Notes under the pieces: model-generated | What the model was told of the DNA's origin: nothing | Seen by the model: the letters and a program-made list of their open reading frames with translations, nothing else | Database searches by the model: none | NCBI GenBank assembly: GCA_943914465.1 | Contig: CALUCD010000004.1 | Coordinates: 1 to 64,000, forward strand | From: an uncultured Corynebacterium sp. | GTDB taxonomy: Bacteria; Actinomycetota; Actinomycetes; Mycobacteriales; Mycobacteriaceae | Length of the DNA stretch: 64,000 nucleotides | Direction of reading: 5' to 3' | Translations under genes and position numbers: made by a program | Shown: positions 6,838 through 16,533 of the stretch, in pieces | How the letters are laid out: each line of letters opens with the position of its first letter | How positions within the stretch are numbered: the first letter of the stretch is position 1

Positions 6838-8307
6838 GTGTTGGCGTCAGCACTGCTTGTGGGAGGTTTGCTCGGAGTAGTCATGCAGCGGGGGCGGTTC
6901 TGTGTCACCGGCATGCTGCGTGATGTGTTCCTCCAGGGGACTGGGCGCGGCCTGGTGGCATTCTTTGTCGTCATCGCGGTGCACGCGGTCGGGTTGACCG
7001 CATTGATGTCCTTTGGGGTCATTGCACCGGAGTGGCGCTCGTTCCACCCCGTTGCCGTTATCGTCGGCGGCTTCATCTTCGGGTTGGCAATCATCCTGGC
7101 TGGTGGCTGCGCATCCGGTACGTGGTACCGTTCGGCCGAAGGGCTGGTCGGATCGTGGTTGGCACTCGTTTTCTATGGTCTGTCTGCTGCGGCGATGAAA
7201 TCCGGTGCGCTGCAGGGGGTGAACGCATGGTTCAACCAGTGGGACAGTGGCCTGACCACGCTGCCGCAGGCATTCGGTGTTTCACCGTGGTGGTTCGTGG
7301 TTCCGTTTGCGCTTGCCACGGCGTGGGCTGTGCGCTTTTACCTGCTTCGTGACGCAGCGAATCCCAAAGTCACCCTTGAACAATCCTGGCCGGCGCGTCC
7401 GTTGCACCCGTATCTTGCTGGCGCCCTCATTGGTGTGCTTGGCGTCATTGCTTGGCCCCTGTCTGCGGCGACCGGCCGCAACGACGGCCTTGGCATTACC
7501 ACGCCATCAGCCCACGTCATGGGCTACACCGTCACAGCCGACCCGAAGTACCTCAACTGGGGCACCCTGCTTGTGATCGGGCTGTTCATCGGTGCGTTCA
7601 TCGCCGCAAAGGCGACAGGGGAGTTCCGCGTCCGCGTCCCTGACGCGCGCACTGCAGTGCGCGCGATCGTTGGCGGCATCGGAATGGGCATCGGCGCTTC
7701 GCTCGCTGGCGGGTGCACCGTGGGAAACGGCATGGTGCAGACGTCCCTGTTCAGCTTCCAAGGCTGGGTCGCCATGGTCTTTATCGCACTGGGCGTCTAC
7801 GTCGGCGCCAAGTGGTGGCTCACGCCGGCGGCGCTTGAGGTTGTCGCCGACGATACATACTCCACCGACGAGTCGATCCGCTCGGCGGAAGACGAGGTGC
7901 TGCACGGCGAGCTCGCAGAGGCAGATGGCGCGGACTCTACTCCGGTGAAGTTCCGCAGCGCTACCGGTGTGATCACGCTGCCAACACAACCCGATAAGCG
8001 CTCGGTGCGACCATTGGGCCAAGGCCGCTACGCCCTGGATACCCTCGGCGCGGTCTGCCCGTTCCCGCTGATTGAAGCCAAGCAAGCGATCGCACAACTT
8101 GAGCCTGGTGAGCGGCTTGTCATCGATTTCGACTGCACCCAAGCCACCGAATCCATCCCCCAGTGGGCCGCGGACAACGGACACGGCATCGAGGGCTTCT
8201 CGCGCAGGGGTGCTGCGGGCTGGCAAATCACCGTCGTCAAGGATGGCGCAGGCCTTGACGCTGCAAGTAAGTCGGACCTGTCCGCTGGAGCAAGCGTGGC
8301 CCAGTAG
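6838..8307 (+). CDS. YeeE/YedE sulfur transporter fused to a TusA domain (TsuA-TsuB type)
   Basis: The preferred start is GTG 6838, with GGAGG at 6827-6831 (spacing 6); GTG 6823 is also in frame but has no ribosome site. The product is 489 residues. The N-terminal ~340 residues hold the two pseudo-symmetric YeeE/YedE halves with conserved Cys motifs (RGRFC, LAGGCASGTWYR, LAGGCTVGNG) used to pass thiosulfate through the membrane. The C-terminal ~75 residues are a TusA/SirA domain with the CPFPLIEAK motif (Cys of CPxP). In E. coli-type systems TsuA and TsuB are separate proteins; here the cytosolic sulfur acceptor is fused to the channel. This fits the nearby cysE-cysK. Confidence 0.9.
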   Translation: MLASALLVGGLLGVVMQRGRFCVTGMLRDVFLQGTGRGLVAFFVVIAVHAVGLTALMSFGVIAPEWRSFHPVAVIVGGFIFGLAIILAGGCASGTWYRSAEGLVGSWLALVFYGLSAAAMKSGALQGVNAWFNQWDSGLTTLPQAFGVSPWWFVVPFALATAWAVRFYLLRDAANPKVTLEQSWPARPLHPYLAGALIGVLGVIAWPLSAATGRNDGLGITTPSAHVMGYTVTADPKYLNWGTLLVIGLFIGAFIAAKATGEFRVRVPDARTAVRAIVGGIGMGIGASLAGGCTVGNGMVQTSLFSFQGWVAMVFIALGVYVGAKWWLTPAALEVVADDTYSTDESIRSAEDEVLHGELAEADGADSTPVKFRSATGVITLPTQPDKRSVRPLGQGRYALDTLGAVCPFPLIEAKQAIAQLEPGERLVIDFDCTQATESIPQWAADNGHGIEGFSRRGAAGWQITVVKDGAGLDAASKSDLSAGASVAQ

Positions 8308-8397
8308 CGCGCCGAAAGCTGCTGCCAAGGCCGATCCTGGCAATTGCATGTAGCGTGGCTCTGATGCACGCGCAGTGACAAAGCAGGAGTGGCAAGG

Positions 8398-9123
8398 ATG
8401 GAAGCAGCAGCTCGAGCCGTTGATCTGGTGAAAACCTATGGGCAGGGGGACACACAGGTCGCGGCCCTCGACGGGGTGAACATCGAATTTGAGCGCAACG
8501 CGTTCACCGCGATCATGGGCCCATCCGGGTCCGGCAAGTCCACGCTCATGCACACGATGGCAGGCCTCGACGCATTCACCTCAGGCGAGGCCTTCATCGG
8601 TGACACACCCCTGTCGGCCTTAAGCGACAAACAACGCACCGAGCTGCGCCGGGACCGGCTTGGGTTCATCTTCCAATCTTTCAACCTGGTGCCAACGCTG
8701 ACCGCAGCCGAAAACATCACCCTGCCCACCGACATTGCGGGACGCACGGTCAACGCTGCCTGGTATGAGGAGGTTACTGCCCGCCTCGGGCTGACAAACC
8801 GGTTGCGGCATCGCCCCAGCGAACTGTCCGGCGGGCAGCAGCAGCGCGTCGCCTGCGCACGCGCACTCGTGAGCAAACCTGAGATCATCTTCGGTGATGA
8901 GCCGACCGGCAACCTCGATTCGAATGCGGGTAGGGAAGTCCTCAGCATTCTGCGCCACGCGGTTGATGACGACGGGCAGACCGTAGTCATTGTCACGCAT
9001 GACGCCCGCGCGGCGTCGTACGCAGACCGCGTGGTTTTCCTGCGTGATGGGCGCATTGTCAACGAGATGCGCGATCCGACGATGGACGCCATCCTTACCG
9101 TGATGGCCGGGATCGAGGGCTAA
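8398..9123 (+). CDS. ABC transporter ATP-binding protein (MacB/LolD type)
   Basis: 241 residues from ATG 8398 (AGGAG at 8385-8389); a GTG at 8389 lies inside the ribosome site and is rejected. It shows Walker A GPSGSGKST (41-49), Q-loop FQSFNL, signature LSGGQQQR, Walker B IIFGDEPTGNLD and switch His in VTHD. It belongs to the class of ATPases that drive FtsX-type permeases. Its stop overlaps the start of that permease gene (TAATG at 9121), so the two are translationally coupled. Substrate unknown. Confidence 0.93.
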   Translation: MEAAARAVDLVKTYGQGDTQVAALDGVNIEFERNAFTAIMGPSGSGKSTLMHTMAGLDAFTSGEAFIGDTPLSALSDKQRTELRRDRLGFIFQSFNLVPTLTAAENITLPTDIAGRTVNAAWYEEVTARLGLTNRLRHRPSELSGGQQQRVACARALVSKPEIIFGDEPTGNLDSNAGREVLSILRHAVDDDGQTVVIVTHDARAASYADRVVFLRDGRIVNEMRDPTMDAILTVMAGIEG

Positions 9124-11684
9124 TGACCGCCGGCAGCAACGCGATGACGAAAGTCTCGCTCCGAAATATCGTCGCCCACAAGCTGCGTCTCGCGCTCACG
9201 GTCCTCGCCGTTGTACTCGGCACCGCATTCATCGCCGGTTCGATGATGTTCACCAATATGCTGGAGCGCACCTTCGACAGTGCCGTCGCAACGCAATACA
9301 CCGGCGCTGACGTTGTAGTGGAGCCGGGGGATGATGCGAGCACGCTTACACGAGCAGAAGCCGACGAGGTCGCAGCGACCGAAGGAGTACAACGCGTCAA
9401 CGTCTCCGCGCAAGTCACCGTAGTCGCGGCAACGATGGACGAAGAGGCCATTCAAACCCGCCAGGGTAGTGCGACCGCCAGCATTTACTACGGCCCGGAT
9501 GAGGTGGTGGGCGAAGCGCCCGAGATCGTTGAAGGTACTGCACCGAGCACCGATGCGGAGACGATCCTCAACCGGGCTGGCGCCGAGTTCTACGGTATCG
9601 AGCTGGGCCAAGAGCTCATTGTGGTGGACACGTCCGGGCGCCACACCTACCGAGTGGTGGGGCTGTATGAGGATGAGGTGGTCCAGGCGACGTCGTTAAG
9701 TTTCCGGGTGCTTGAAAGCGCCTACCTTGACTTTTATGTGGCTGATGATTCCGTGCCGGGGCTTACGCTCAGCGGCGACGCGGCCACCCCGGAGGACCTT
9801 GCCGGGCGAATCAGTCAGGCGCATCCACAACTGAACGTACGCACGGGTGAAAAAGCCGCCGAAGAGGCCACGGAAGCAGTGCGCGATGCGCTGAGCTTCG
9901 TCTCCTACTTCCTCATCGCGTTCGGCCTAGTGGGCTTACTGGTGGGCACGTTTTTGATCGCGAACACCTTCTCCATGATCGTGGCGCAGCGCACCAAAGA
10001 GTTCGCGCTGCTGCGTGCCCTCGGCGCGTCCCGCGGGCAAATCACCCGTTCCGTCTCCGCCGAAGCGCTCATCGTGGGCCTGATTGGCTCTGTGCTCGGT
10101 GTGGCAGGTGGTGCTGGTTTAGTAGCCGTGATCAAACAGGTGATGCGCAGCTACAACATGGATCTCCCCGCGGGCGGCATCGGTGTTGCCGCTGACACGG
10201 TGATCGTGCCGGTTGTCGTCGGTGTCATTGTCACCATGCTCTCCGCCTGGGCACCCGCGCGGCAGGCAGGCCGAGTGCAGCCAGTTGAAGCAATGCGCGC
10301 AAGCGAATCGGCAGCGCCTCAACCGCTGACCATTCGCACCGTGATCGGCGCAGTGCTTATCGCTGTCGGGGTCGGTGTCGCGATCTGGGCGCTACGGTGG
10401 GACGACGCCGCAACTGCAGACCGGGCGATCTTGGTCGGTGTGACCGCGGTGGCCGTGATCGCGGGCATTTTCCTGGCGGGGCCGGCGATGTCGCTGCCGG
10501 TCGTGCCGCCGCTGGGCCGCGTCATCGGTGCACCGTTTGGCACGGTGGGCAAGCTGGCCTCCACGAACACGCAGCGCAACCCGCGGCGCACATCCGCCAC
10601 CGCCTTCGCACTCATGCTGGGTATTGCGCTGGTGACCATCATCGGCATGCTCGGGTCTTCAATGAAGCACTCGGTTGATGACGTCGCGGATAACGAGGTC
10701 AGCGCGCAATACGTGCTTGCTGGGCCGATGATGGGGGCCTTTCCCATCCCGAACGACCTCATGGAGCGTGTTCCCGAGGTTGAGGGTGTGGGTGATGTCG
10801 CTGCGTACACTGAAGCGCCGCTGACTGTCGACGGTGACTACGCAGTCCAATTCGGCGAATTCGGCTCCACCCCTGTGCTCTACGGCGATCCTGGAGACTT
10901 GATCACCATGGACATGGTGGAGGGATCGTCGGCATTGACCGGAGACACCGTCATCGCCCCGCGGGACTGGGCGGAGGAACACGGATGGTCTGTTGGCGAC
11001 ACGGTCACCATCGCCGCCCCGGGGCTGTCACCTGAGGTGGTTCAGGCCACCGTCGGCGGGATCTTCGAAAACTCCTCCATTCTCACCACGGTGGTGATCA
11101 GTGCCGATATTGCCACGCGGCTTGCCCCGCCCGGCAGTGTCAACATCATGATGCTCGGGGCAAGCAATGACGGCACGGTCAGCGACGAGCAGCTGCGCGC
11201 CAATCTTGAAGACGCGGTGCGAAGCGACATCGTGGTGCAGGTGCAGTCCAAAGACGATGTCTCTGGTGAGGTGTTAGACATCATCGATCAGATGCTGTTC
11301 ATCCTCTACGCATTGTTGTCTTTGGCTGTGGTCATTGCTGTGCTGGGAATTGTCAACACGCTGACGCTATCGGTCATTGAGCGCCGCCAGGAGATCGGCA
11401 TGCTGCGCGCGGTTGGCATGCACCGCGGCCAAATCCGCACCATGATCATTCTCGAATCGGTGCAAATGGCGTTTTTCGGAGCGGTGCTTGGCGTGCTACT
11501 CGGGCTTGGCCTGGGGTGGGCGTTTTTAACCGTGTTGGAGGACCAAGGCCTGAGCAACATCGTGGTGCCGTGGGAGCTGGTGTGGGTCATGCTTGGCGGC
11601 AGTGTGGTCGTGGGCATCATCGCTGCCCTGTGGCCGGCGGCACGCGCGTCGGCTACCCCACCGTTAGACGCGATCGCGGAGTAG
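9123..11684 (+). CDS. FtsX/MacB-type ABC permease (duplicated domain)
   Basis: 853 residues with two FtsX modules. There is an N-terminal membrane segment near residues 17-38, a large extracytoplasmic domain, a block of three to four membrane segments at about 255-390, further membrane segments around 400-450 and after residue 495, a second extracytoplasmic domain, and a last block of three at about 715-845. This is the architecture of actinobacterial full-length MacB-like permeases that move lipids, lipoproteins or peptides outward, not the import type. It is coupled to the ATPase upstream. No substrate can be named from sequence. Confidence 0.9.
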   Translation: MTAGSNAMTKVSLRNIVAHKLRLALTVLAVVLGTAFIAGSMMFTNMLERTFDSAVATQYTGADVVVEPGDDASTLTRAEADEVAATEGVQRVNVSAQVTVVAATMDEEAIQTRQGSATASIYYGPDEVVGEAPEIVEGTAPSTDAETILNRAGAEFYGIELGQELIVVDTSGRHTYRVVGLYEDEVVQATSLSFRVLESAYLDFYVADDSVPGLTLSGDAATPEDLAGRISQAHPQLNVRTGEKAAEEATEAVRDALSFVSYFLIAFGLVGLLVGTFLIANTFSMIVAQRTKEFALLRALGASRGQITRSVSAEALIVGLIGSVLGVAGGAGLVAVIKQVMRSYNMDLPAGGIGVAADTVIVPVVVGVIVTMLSAWAPARQAGRVQPVEAMRASESAAPQPLTIRTVIGAVLIAVGVGVAIWALRWDDAATADRAILVGVTAVAVIAGIFLAGPAMSLPVVPPLGRVIGAPFGTVGKLASTNTQRNPRRTSATAFALMLGIALVTIIGMLGSSMKHSVDDVADNEVSAQYVLAGPMMGAFPIPNDLMERVPEVEGVGDVAAYTEAPLTVDGDYAVQFGEFGSTPVLYGDPGDLITMDMVEGSSALTGDTVIAPRDWAEEHGWSVGDTVTIAAPGLSPEVVQATVGGIFENSSILTTVVISADIATRLAPPGSVNIMMLGASNDGTVSDEQLRANLEDAVRSDIVVQVQSKDDVSGEVLDIIDQMLFILYALLSLAVVIAVLGIVNTLTLSVIERRQEIGMLRAVGMHRGQIRTMIILESVQMAFFGAVLGVLLGLGLGWAFLTVLEDQGLSNIVVPWELVWVMLGGSVVVGIIAALWPAARASATPPLDAIAE

Positions 11685-11723
11685 CGCATCAGCGGAAAGA
11701 CCGGCGTTGATTACCCGGCGTTA

Positions 11724-12071
11724 TCACCCGAAGGCGTGCCGGCCGTAGCCCATGCCGAACGCGGCGCTGACGATGCCAACTGCGGCGGTGGCCAGCACGT
11801 AGCCTGCCGCGCGCAGGTAGTCCTTGGCTTTGATGAGTTCACCGATTTCCTTCGCGAGCGTGGAGAAGGTCGACAACGCCCCGGCAAAGCCAACGCCTGC
11901 GGCGAGCTGCCACAGCTCAGGCGCGGTGAATACAAACCCCAGCACGCTTGAGGCGGCCATGTTCGCCGACCATGTGCCCACTCGGGGGACACGGATCGCT
12001 CGGGTGAGTGCCCAGCGGCACACACCACCAATCGCGCCGCCGATGAATACGGCGAGAACAGCTGCCATCAT
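11724..12071 (-). CDS. crcB: CrcB/Fluc fluoride channel subunit
   Basis: 115 residues with four membrane segments and the Fluc signature near GALSTFSTLAKE (family GGxTTFSTF). It starts at the ATG at 12071, whose ATGA overlaps the stop of the upstream crcB paralogue, implying translational coupling. Two tandem crcB genes usually make an antiparallel heterodimer that exports fluoride and protects enolase and pyrophosphatase. Confidence 0.92.
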   Translation of the reverse strand: MMAAVLAVFIGGAIGGVCRWALTRAIRVPRVGTWSANMAASSVLGFVFTAPELWQLAAGVGFAGALSTFSTLAKEIGELIKAKDYLRAAGYVLATAAVGIVSAAFGMGYGRHAFG

Positions 12072-12406
12072 GCGGGCCTCACCCGATCCCCGAAAAGCCA
12101 CGCGCCAACGCATGCGATAAAGCTGACCACCATGAACGCGACCGCTGTGAGTGCAGAGGACTGCGTCGCAGCCACTGCTAGCGCGGAGAAGGTGGTGAAG
12201 CCACCGAGGAAACCAACACCGAGAAACGCGCTGGGCTTCATCATGCCCATGGCGAAGCAGCCAATGATGTTGATGACAAGCGGGATGCCAAACGCGCCGA
12301 CGAGCCCAGCGGCGGGCACGGCGGCAGTGATGGCAAAGCGGGCAAGCGCGCCAAGTCCGGCACCCACACCCACCTCTAGGGGTTCTTTGAAGCTCTGATC
12401 AGGCAC
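12068..12406 (-). CDS. crcB: CrcB/Fluc fluoride channel subunit (second copy)
   Basis: 112 residues if the GTG at 12406 is the start. The frame stays open to 12607, but that part is antisense to pgm and lacks family similarity. It has four membrane segments and the motif GGFTTFSALAVA. It is the first gene of a two-gene leftward unit and probably the partner of the following crcB. The exact start is uncertain because the ribosome site is weak (a further GTG lies about ten codons in). No crcB fluoride riboswitch could be drawn in the 54-bp gap to pgm. Confidence 0.88.
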   Translation of the reverse strand: MPDQSFKEPLEVGVGAGLGALARFAITAAVPAAGLVGAFGIPLVINIIGCFAMGMMKPSAFLGVGFLGGFTTFSALAVAATQSSALTAVAFMVVSFIACVGAWLFGDRVRPA

Positions 12407-12460
12407 GTCGCCCGAGTGTAGCCTAGCGGGTACGTACCCCCTGCACTCGCGAAAAGGAGC

Positions 12461-14131
12461 ATGACGCACATGGCACACGAACGCGCCGGTCAGCCAGCCC
12501 GCCCCGAGGACCTCATCGACATTGCCCAGCTGGTGACCGCCTACTACACCCGAGACGTCGACCCGCATGACCCTGACCAGCAAGTCGCGTTTGGTACGTC
12601 GGGCCACCGGGGCTCTTCCCTAGATAACGCATTCAATGAGGCGCATATCGTGGCCACGACGCAGGCAATCGTGGACTACCGCCGTGACAACGCGATTGGT
12701 GGGCCGGTATACATCGGCCGTGACCCCCATGCGCTCAGCGAGCCGGCGATGATCTCGGCGCTGGAGGTACTGATTGCCAACGAGGTGCCGGTGCGTGTTG
12801 ATGCTGCTGGCCGCTATACCCCAACACCTGCCGTCTCCCACGCAATCTTGAGCCACAACGCGGGCTTGAGCGGCGGGGTGACCGGCACGGACGCGAAGCG
12901 TGCGGACGGGATTGTGATCACCCCCTCACACAACCCGCCGCGCGATGGCGGGTTCAAATACAACCCGCCCAGCGGTGGGCCTGCAGGCACTGACGCCACC
13001 GATTGGATCGCCGCGCGCGCCAATGACTACCTCAGCAACAACCTCGACGGTGTGCAGCGGGTGTCTGTCTCTGGTGTGCTGGATTCGCGCGCGGAGCAGT
13101 TCGATTTCATGGGCCGCTACGTTACCGACCTGGTCAACGTGGTTGATATCGAGGCGATCCGCGCCTCGGGGTTGAGCATTGGGGCGGACCCGATGGGCGG
13201 GGCGAGCGTGGATTATTGGGGTGCAATTGTGGAGCAGCACGGGCTCAATCTCACGGTGGTTAACCCGGAGGTTGACCCGACCTGGCGGTTTATGACGTTG
13301 GATACGGACGGCAAGATCCGCATGGATTGCTCCTCGCCGAATTCTATGGCCTCGCTTGTGCACAACCGGGACAAATACGACATTGCGACGGGTAATGACG
13401 CGGATGCGGACCGCCACGGCATTGTCACCCCCGACGCGGGGCTGATGAACCCAAACCACTACTTGGCTGTTGCGATTGAATACCTATTTGCACACCGCAG
13501 TGGCTGGGCGCAGAGCACCGCCGTGGGCAAAACACTCGTGTCTTCCTCCATGATCGACCGGGTGGTTGCTTCTCTTGGCCGCACGCTGGTGGAGGTGCCG
13601 GTGGGATTCAAGTGGTTCGTTCCAGGTCTGATTGACGGCTCGATCGGCTTCGGCGGCGAGGAATCAGCAGGGGCATCCTTTTTGCGTCACGACGGCACCG
13701 TCTGGTCCACCGACAAAGACGGCCTGATCATGGATCTGTTGGCAGCGGAGATTACGGCGGTGACGGGTAAGACCCCGTCGCAACGCTATAGCGAACTGGA
13801 AGCAGAGTTCGGCGCACCCGCGTATTCCCGCATCGACGCGCCGGCCGACCGTGAACAAAAAGCCACCCTCAAGGCGCTCTCACCTGACCAGGTGCCCGCA
13901 ACGGAGCTGGCGGGAGAGCCGATCACCGCGAAACTGACTGCCGCGCCGGGCAATGATGCCCCGATCGGCGGGCTGAAGGTGACAACGGAGCATGCCTGGT
14001 TTGCGGCGCGCCCCTCGGGTACGGAAGACAAATACAAGATCTACGCCGAGTCATTCAAAGGCGATGGCCACCTCGCACAGGTGCAAGACGAGGCTGTGGC
14101 AATTGTCTCCGAGGTCCTTGGGCAGAGCTAG
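12461..14131 (+). CDS. pgm: Phosphoglucomutase (alpha-D-glucose phosphate-specific)
   Basis: Interconverts glucose-1-phosphate and glucose-6-phosphate, feeding glycogen, trehalose and cell-wall sugars. At 556 residues it is close to the E. coli Pgm length. The phosphoserine loop is ITPSHNPP (Ser156), the metal loop DADADRHG follows at about residue 311, the sugar-binding GGEESAG loop is present, and the phosphate-binding RPSGTEDKYK is near the C-terminus. AAAAGGAG precedes the ATG. It is transcribed away from the crcB pair. Confidence 0.96.
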   Translation: MTHMAHERAGQPARPEDLIDIAQLVTAYYTRDVDPHDPDQQVAFGTSGHRGSSLDNAFNEAHIVATTQAIVDYRRDNAIGGPVYIGRDPHALSEPAMISALEVLIANEVPVRVDAAGRYTPTPAVSHAILSHNAGLSGGVTGTDAKRADGIVITPSHNPPRDGGFKYNPPSGGPAGTDATDWIAARANDYLSNNLDGVQRVSVSGVLDSRAEQFDFMGRYVTDLVNVVDIEAIRASGLSIGADPMGGASVDYWGAIVEQHGLNLTVVNPEVDPTWRFMTLDTDGKIRMDCSSPNSMASLVHNRDKYDIATGNDADADRHGIVTPDAGLMNPNHYLAVAIEYLFAHRSGWAQSTAVGKTLVSSSMIDRVVASLGRTLVEVPVGFKWFVPGLIDGSIGFGGEESAGASFLRHDGTVWSTDKDGLIMDLLAAEITAVTGKTPSQRYSELEAEFGAPAYSRIDAPADREQKATLKALSPDQVPATELAGEPITAKLTAAPGNDAPIGGLKVTTEHAWFAARPSGTEDKYKIYAESFKGDGHLAQVQDEAVAIVSEVLGQS

Positions 14132-14212
14132 GCAGCTGTGACCGGCGAGACCAGCGCGATTGCCTAGCGGTAGCGCGTATGCGCTGCCCCAAGGTGCGCT
14201 AGGGTCAGTGAG

Positions 14213-14722
14213 GTGAGCTCTACAACCGCTGTGCACGACCCAGAACCGACTACCGCGACATCGCCTGCAACCGGTGGTACCTCGCGGGTACTTGATGTCG
14301 CAGCCGCGCTGGCCCGGTTCGGTTTGGCGCTGATGTGGATCTACTCGGGCTACACCAAGATCGGCGCCCACCTCGATGTGACCAAATCCATTGAGGCGTA
14401 CCAGATCTTCACCCCATACTGGTCCGACCTACTCGCGCGCGTGATCGGACCATTGGAACTCGCGGGAGGGTTGCTGCTCCTGCTTGGCATCAAGCTGCGC
14501 TGGGCGGGCGGGGTATCCATCGCGGTCTTGGTGCTGTTCATCCTGGGCCTATGGTCCGCATACAGCCGCGGCTTGAACATTGATTGCGGCTGTTTCGATC
14601 CAAGTGCCGGCGAGTCAGACCCCAACGATCTGCTCAAGGCGATCTGGCGCGATGTCGCGTTCATCGCTGTAACCGCGTTCATGATGTGGCGCCCGTTTAA
14701 GAAGTTCGCTATATACCCGTAA
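14213..14722 (+). CDS. MauE/DoxX-family membrane protein
   Basis: 169 residues from GTG 14213 with four membrane segments and the motif NIDCGCFDP between segments. MauE-like proteins carry paired cysteines and work with thioredoxin-fold partners in extracytoplasmic thiol chemistry. The next gene encodes exactly such a DsbA-like protein, so the pair is likely a DsbB/VKOR-like redox couple. Function inferred from the pairing. Confidence 0.85.
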   Translation: MSSTTAVHDPEPTTATSPATGGTSRVLDVAAALARFGLALMWIYSGYTKIGAHLDVTKSIEAYQIFTPYWSDLLARVIGPLELAGGLLLLLGIKLRWAGGVSIAVLVLFILGLWSAYSRGLNIDCGCFDPSAGESDPNDLLKAIWRDVAFIAVTAFMMWRPFKKFAIYP

Positions 14723-14791
14723 GCCCGTAAGATCGTATCTTGAGTTGCGTGAGCGCACACATCACAGATTTCGATGGAACAGGAGACAACC

Positions 14792-15529
14792 GTGACCACA
14801 CGCAAAGTGCAAAACCCGAACGCGAAAGGCAATTCCGCTTTCATCTGGGCAGTGGCGGCGGTGCTGGCCATCGCCGCGCTGGTGATTGGCATCATCGTGT
14901 ACAACGGCCAGAACAAACGCCACGATGAGGTCCAGGCGACGATGATTGATGCCAGTGGTATCGAAGTGCAGTGGACTGAGGGTGACCCGGTGATTTCTCT
15001 CAATGGTGAAGGCGATACCGATGCGAAAACCGCTGACTTATTCGAGGACTTCTCCTGCTCCCACTGTGCGGACCTGCACGAGGCGACGGATGCGGAAATG
15101 ATTGAAGCGTTGAAGAAGGGCGACATCAAGGTTGATTTGCGCCCGATGGTCGCCCAAGATCAAGGCGTGGTGGGACATGCCACGAAGTCGCTTGCGGCAG
15201 TGCTCGCACTATTCAACGCTGGTGACAATGACGCTGCGTTCACCCTGCGCGACTACCTGTTCGCAAACCAGCAGAGCGTGTTCAACAACCTTGACGCTGA
15301 CGGCTTCGCCGATCTGGCCAAACAGTACGGTGCTTCTGACCAGGCTGTGCAAGACATCCGGGACGAGAAGTTCGTGGAGACGGCCGAGAAGATCGGCGAG
15401 GAAAACGGCAAGTACCAGGAAGAAGAGACTGGCAAGGCGTGGACCCCGCGCGTTCTTATTGACGGCAAGGACGCTGAGGACCTCGGCGCCGACCGTAACG
15501 AGTGGGTCAAGACCCTGTCTGACATGTAG
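14792..15529 (+). CDS. Membrane-anchored DsbA-like thiol oxidoreductase
   Basis: The likely start is GTG 14792, with AGGAG at 14781-14785; the ATG at 14774 has no ribosome site. It has 245 residues: a short basic N-terminus, one membrane segment near residues 18-38, then a thioredoxin-fold domain with the active site CSHC (FSCSHCADLH) and a helical insertion. This places the domain outside the membrane, where actinobacteria form disulfides in secreted proteins. It pairs with the MauE-like protein 70 bp upstream. Confidence 0.88.
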   Translation: MTTRKVQNPNAKGNSAFIWAVAAVLAIAALVIGIIVYNGQNKRHDEVQATMIDASGIEVQWTEGDPVISLNGEGDTDAKTADLFEDFSCSHCADLHEATDAEMIEALKKGDIKVDLRPMVAQDQGVVGHATKSLAAVLALFNAGDNDAAFTLRDYLFANQQSVFNNLDADGFADLAKQYGASDQAVQDIRDEKFVETAEKIGEENGKYQEEETGKAWTPRVLIDGKDAEDLGADRNEWVKTLSDM

Positions 15530-15679
15530 CGCCGCAGTTGCGCCTGGGTGACATCCGCCTGGATGACGGGCGCCACCCAGGCGGATGTAGAGGCGATTTG
15601 GCCGGTCAGAAACGCGTCGGTATATTGAGTGGAGTTGTTCAGCGGCATTGCGAAAGGCCGCCGATACTCCTGATTTCAC

Positions 15680-15752
15680 GGGGCTATGGCGCAGTTGGTA
15701 GCGCACCACACTGGCAGTGTGGGGGTCACGGGTTCGAATCCCGTTAGCTCCA
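15680..15752 (+). tRNA. tRNA-Ala(GGC)
   Basis: Acceptor GGGGCTA pairs with TAGCTCC (one G-T), discriminator A. The anticodon loop CTGGCAG gives GGC. A perfect terminator hairpin follows. It marks the left edge of the accessory region. Confidence 0.95.
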
Positions 15753-15771
15753 CGTAAGGATGAGAAGATCG

Positions 15772-15803
15772 AAAACTGCCCCGCCTGATGGCGGGGCAGT
15801 TTT
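15772..15803 (+). terminator. Perfect hairpin terminator after tRNA-Ala
   Basis: AAAACTGCCCCGCC pairs perfectly with GGCGGGGCAGTTTT around the loop TGAT. It would work in both directions because A and T runs flank the stem. Confidence 0.92.
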
Positions 15804-15836
15804 GTGTCGTGGCGACGGGTAGGGGCGGGGCCTCGC

Positions 15837-16533
15837 TCAGACGATGAGCGCACGCAGGCGCTGGGCGTGGGCTTCGAGCACGGCGCAGACCGCCTCGGCG
15901 ACGTCTGCCCCGGCCACGGGGGCATCGTCGGTCAGCAGGAGCGCGGCGACCGTGCGACGCAGGGTGTCGGGGCCCTGGGCGTCGCGGTTTCTGCCGAGCG
16001 TCCGCGTCCGGGTGACGAAGTAACCGGCGAGGACGAGCTCGAGGGCGTCCGCCTGCTCGTCGACGGACCAGTCGGTGCGGATCAGGCCGGTCTCGCGCCA
16101 GATCGGCAGCAGCGCCTTGATCAGCGCCGGCGCACCGTACTCGAGGACGAGCGCGTGGGCGCGAGGGTCGTCGACGAGCGCACCGAGCACGTCGACGTCG
16201 GCAGACCGGACGGCGCGCACGAGCGGGTGCCCGAGCCAGGCATTGGCGATGGTCGGGCAGAGCCGGTCGGCCAGCGCCAGATCGGGGGCAGCACCGACCT
16301 TCTCGGCGATGCCGCTGAGCGCGTCGGCGAGGTTGCTGATGATGCGCTCGAGGAACAGGTCCTCCTTGGTACGCCAGTACAGGTACGGGGTGCCTTTGCC
16401 AACGTGCGCACGCTGGGCGAGGGCGGACATCGTCACGCCCTTGAAGCCCTGTTTGAGTATCAACTCCTCGGCGGCAGTCAGGATCTTGGCAGCCTTGCCG
16501 GTGCTGTGGGCGTCGATAGGCGTGGTGCTTCAT
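15837..16533 (-). pseudogene. TetR-family regulator with a 5' frameshift
   Basis: The main frame is open from TTG 16463 to 15837 (208 residues) and gives the TetR recognition helix (MSALAQRAHVGKGTPYLYW) and C-terminal domain, but the conserved first helix (KAAKILTAAEELILKQ) is encoded just upstream of that TTG without a usable start. The natural ATG at 16533 is in another frame; removing one base near 16519 joins it to the helix-1 codons. So the gene is broken by a single-base indel, or the sequence has an error there. The ATG lies inside a perfect palindrome. No obvious target gene is adjacent. Confidence 0.75.

Noticed and set aside
7507..8553. A 348-codon open frame antisense to the TsuA-TusA fusion
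   Set aside because: Crosses the end of one real gene and the start of another, no ribosome site.
12407..12460. crcB fluoride riboswitch between crcB and pgm
   Set aside because: The gap is only 54 bp and I could not draw the pseudoknot or the conserved bases.
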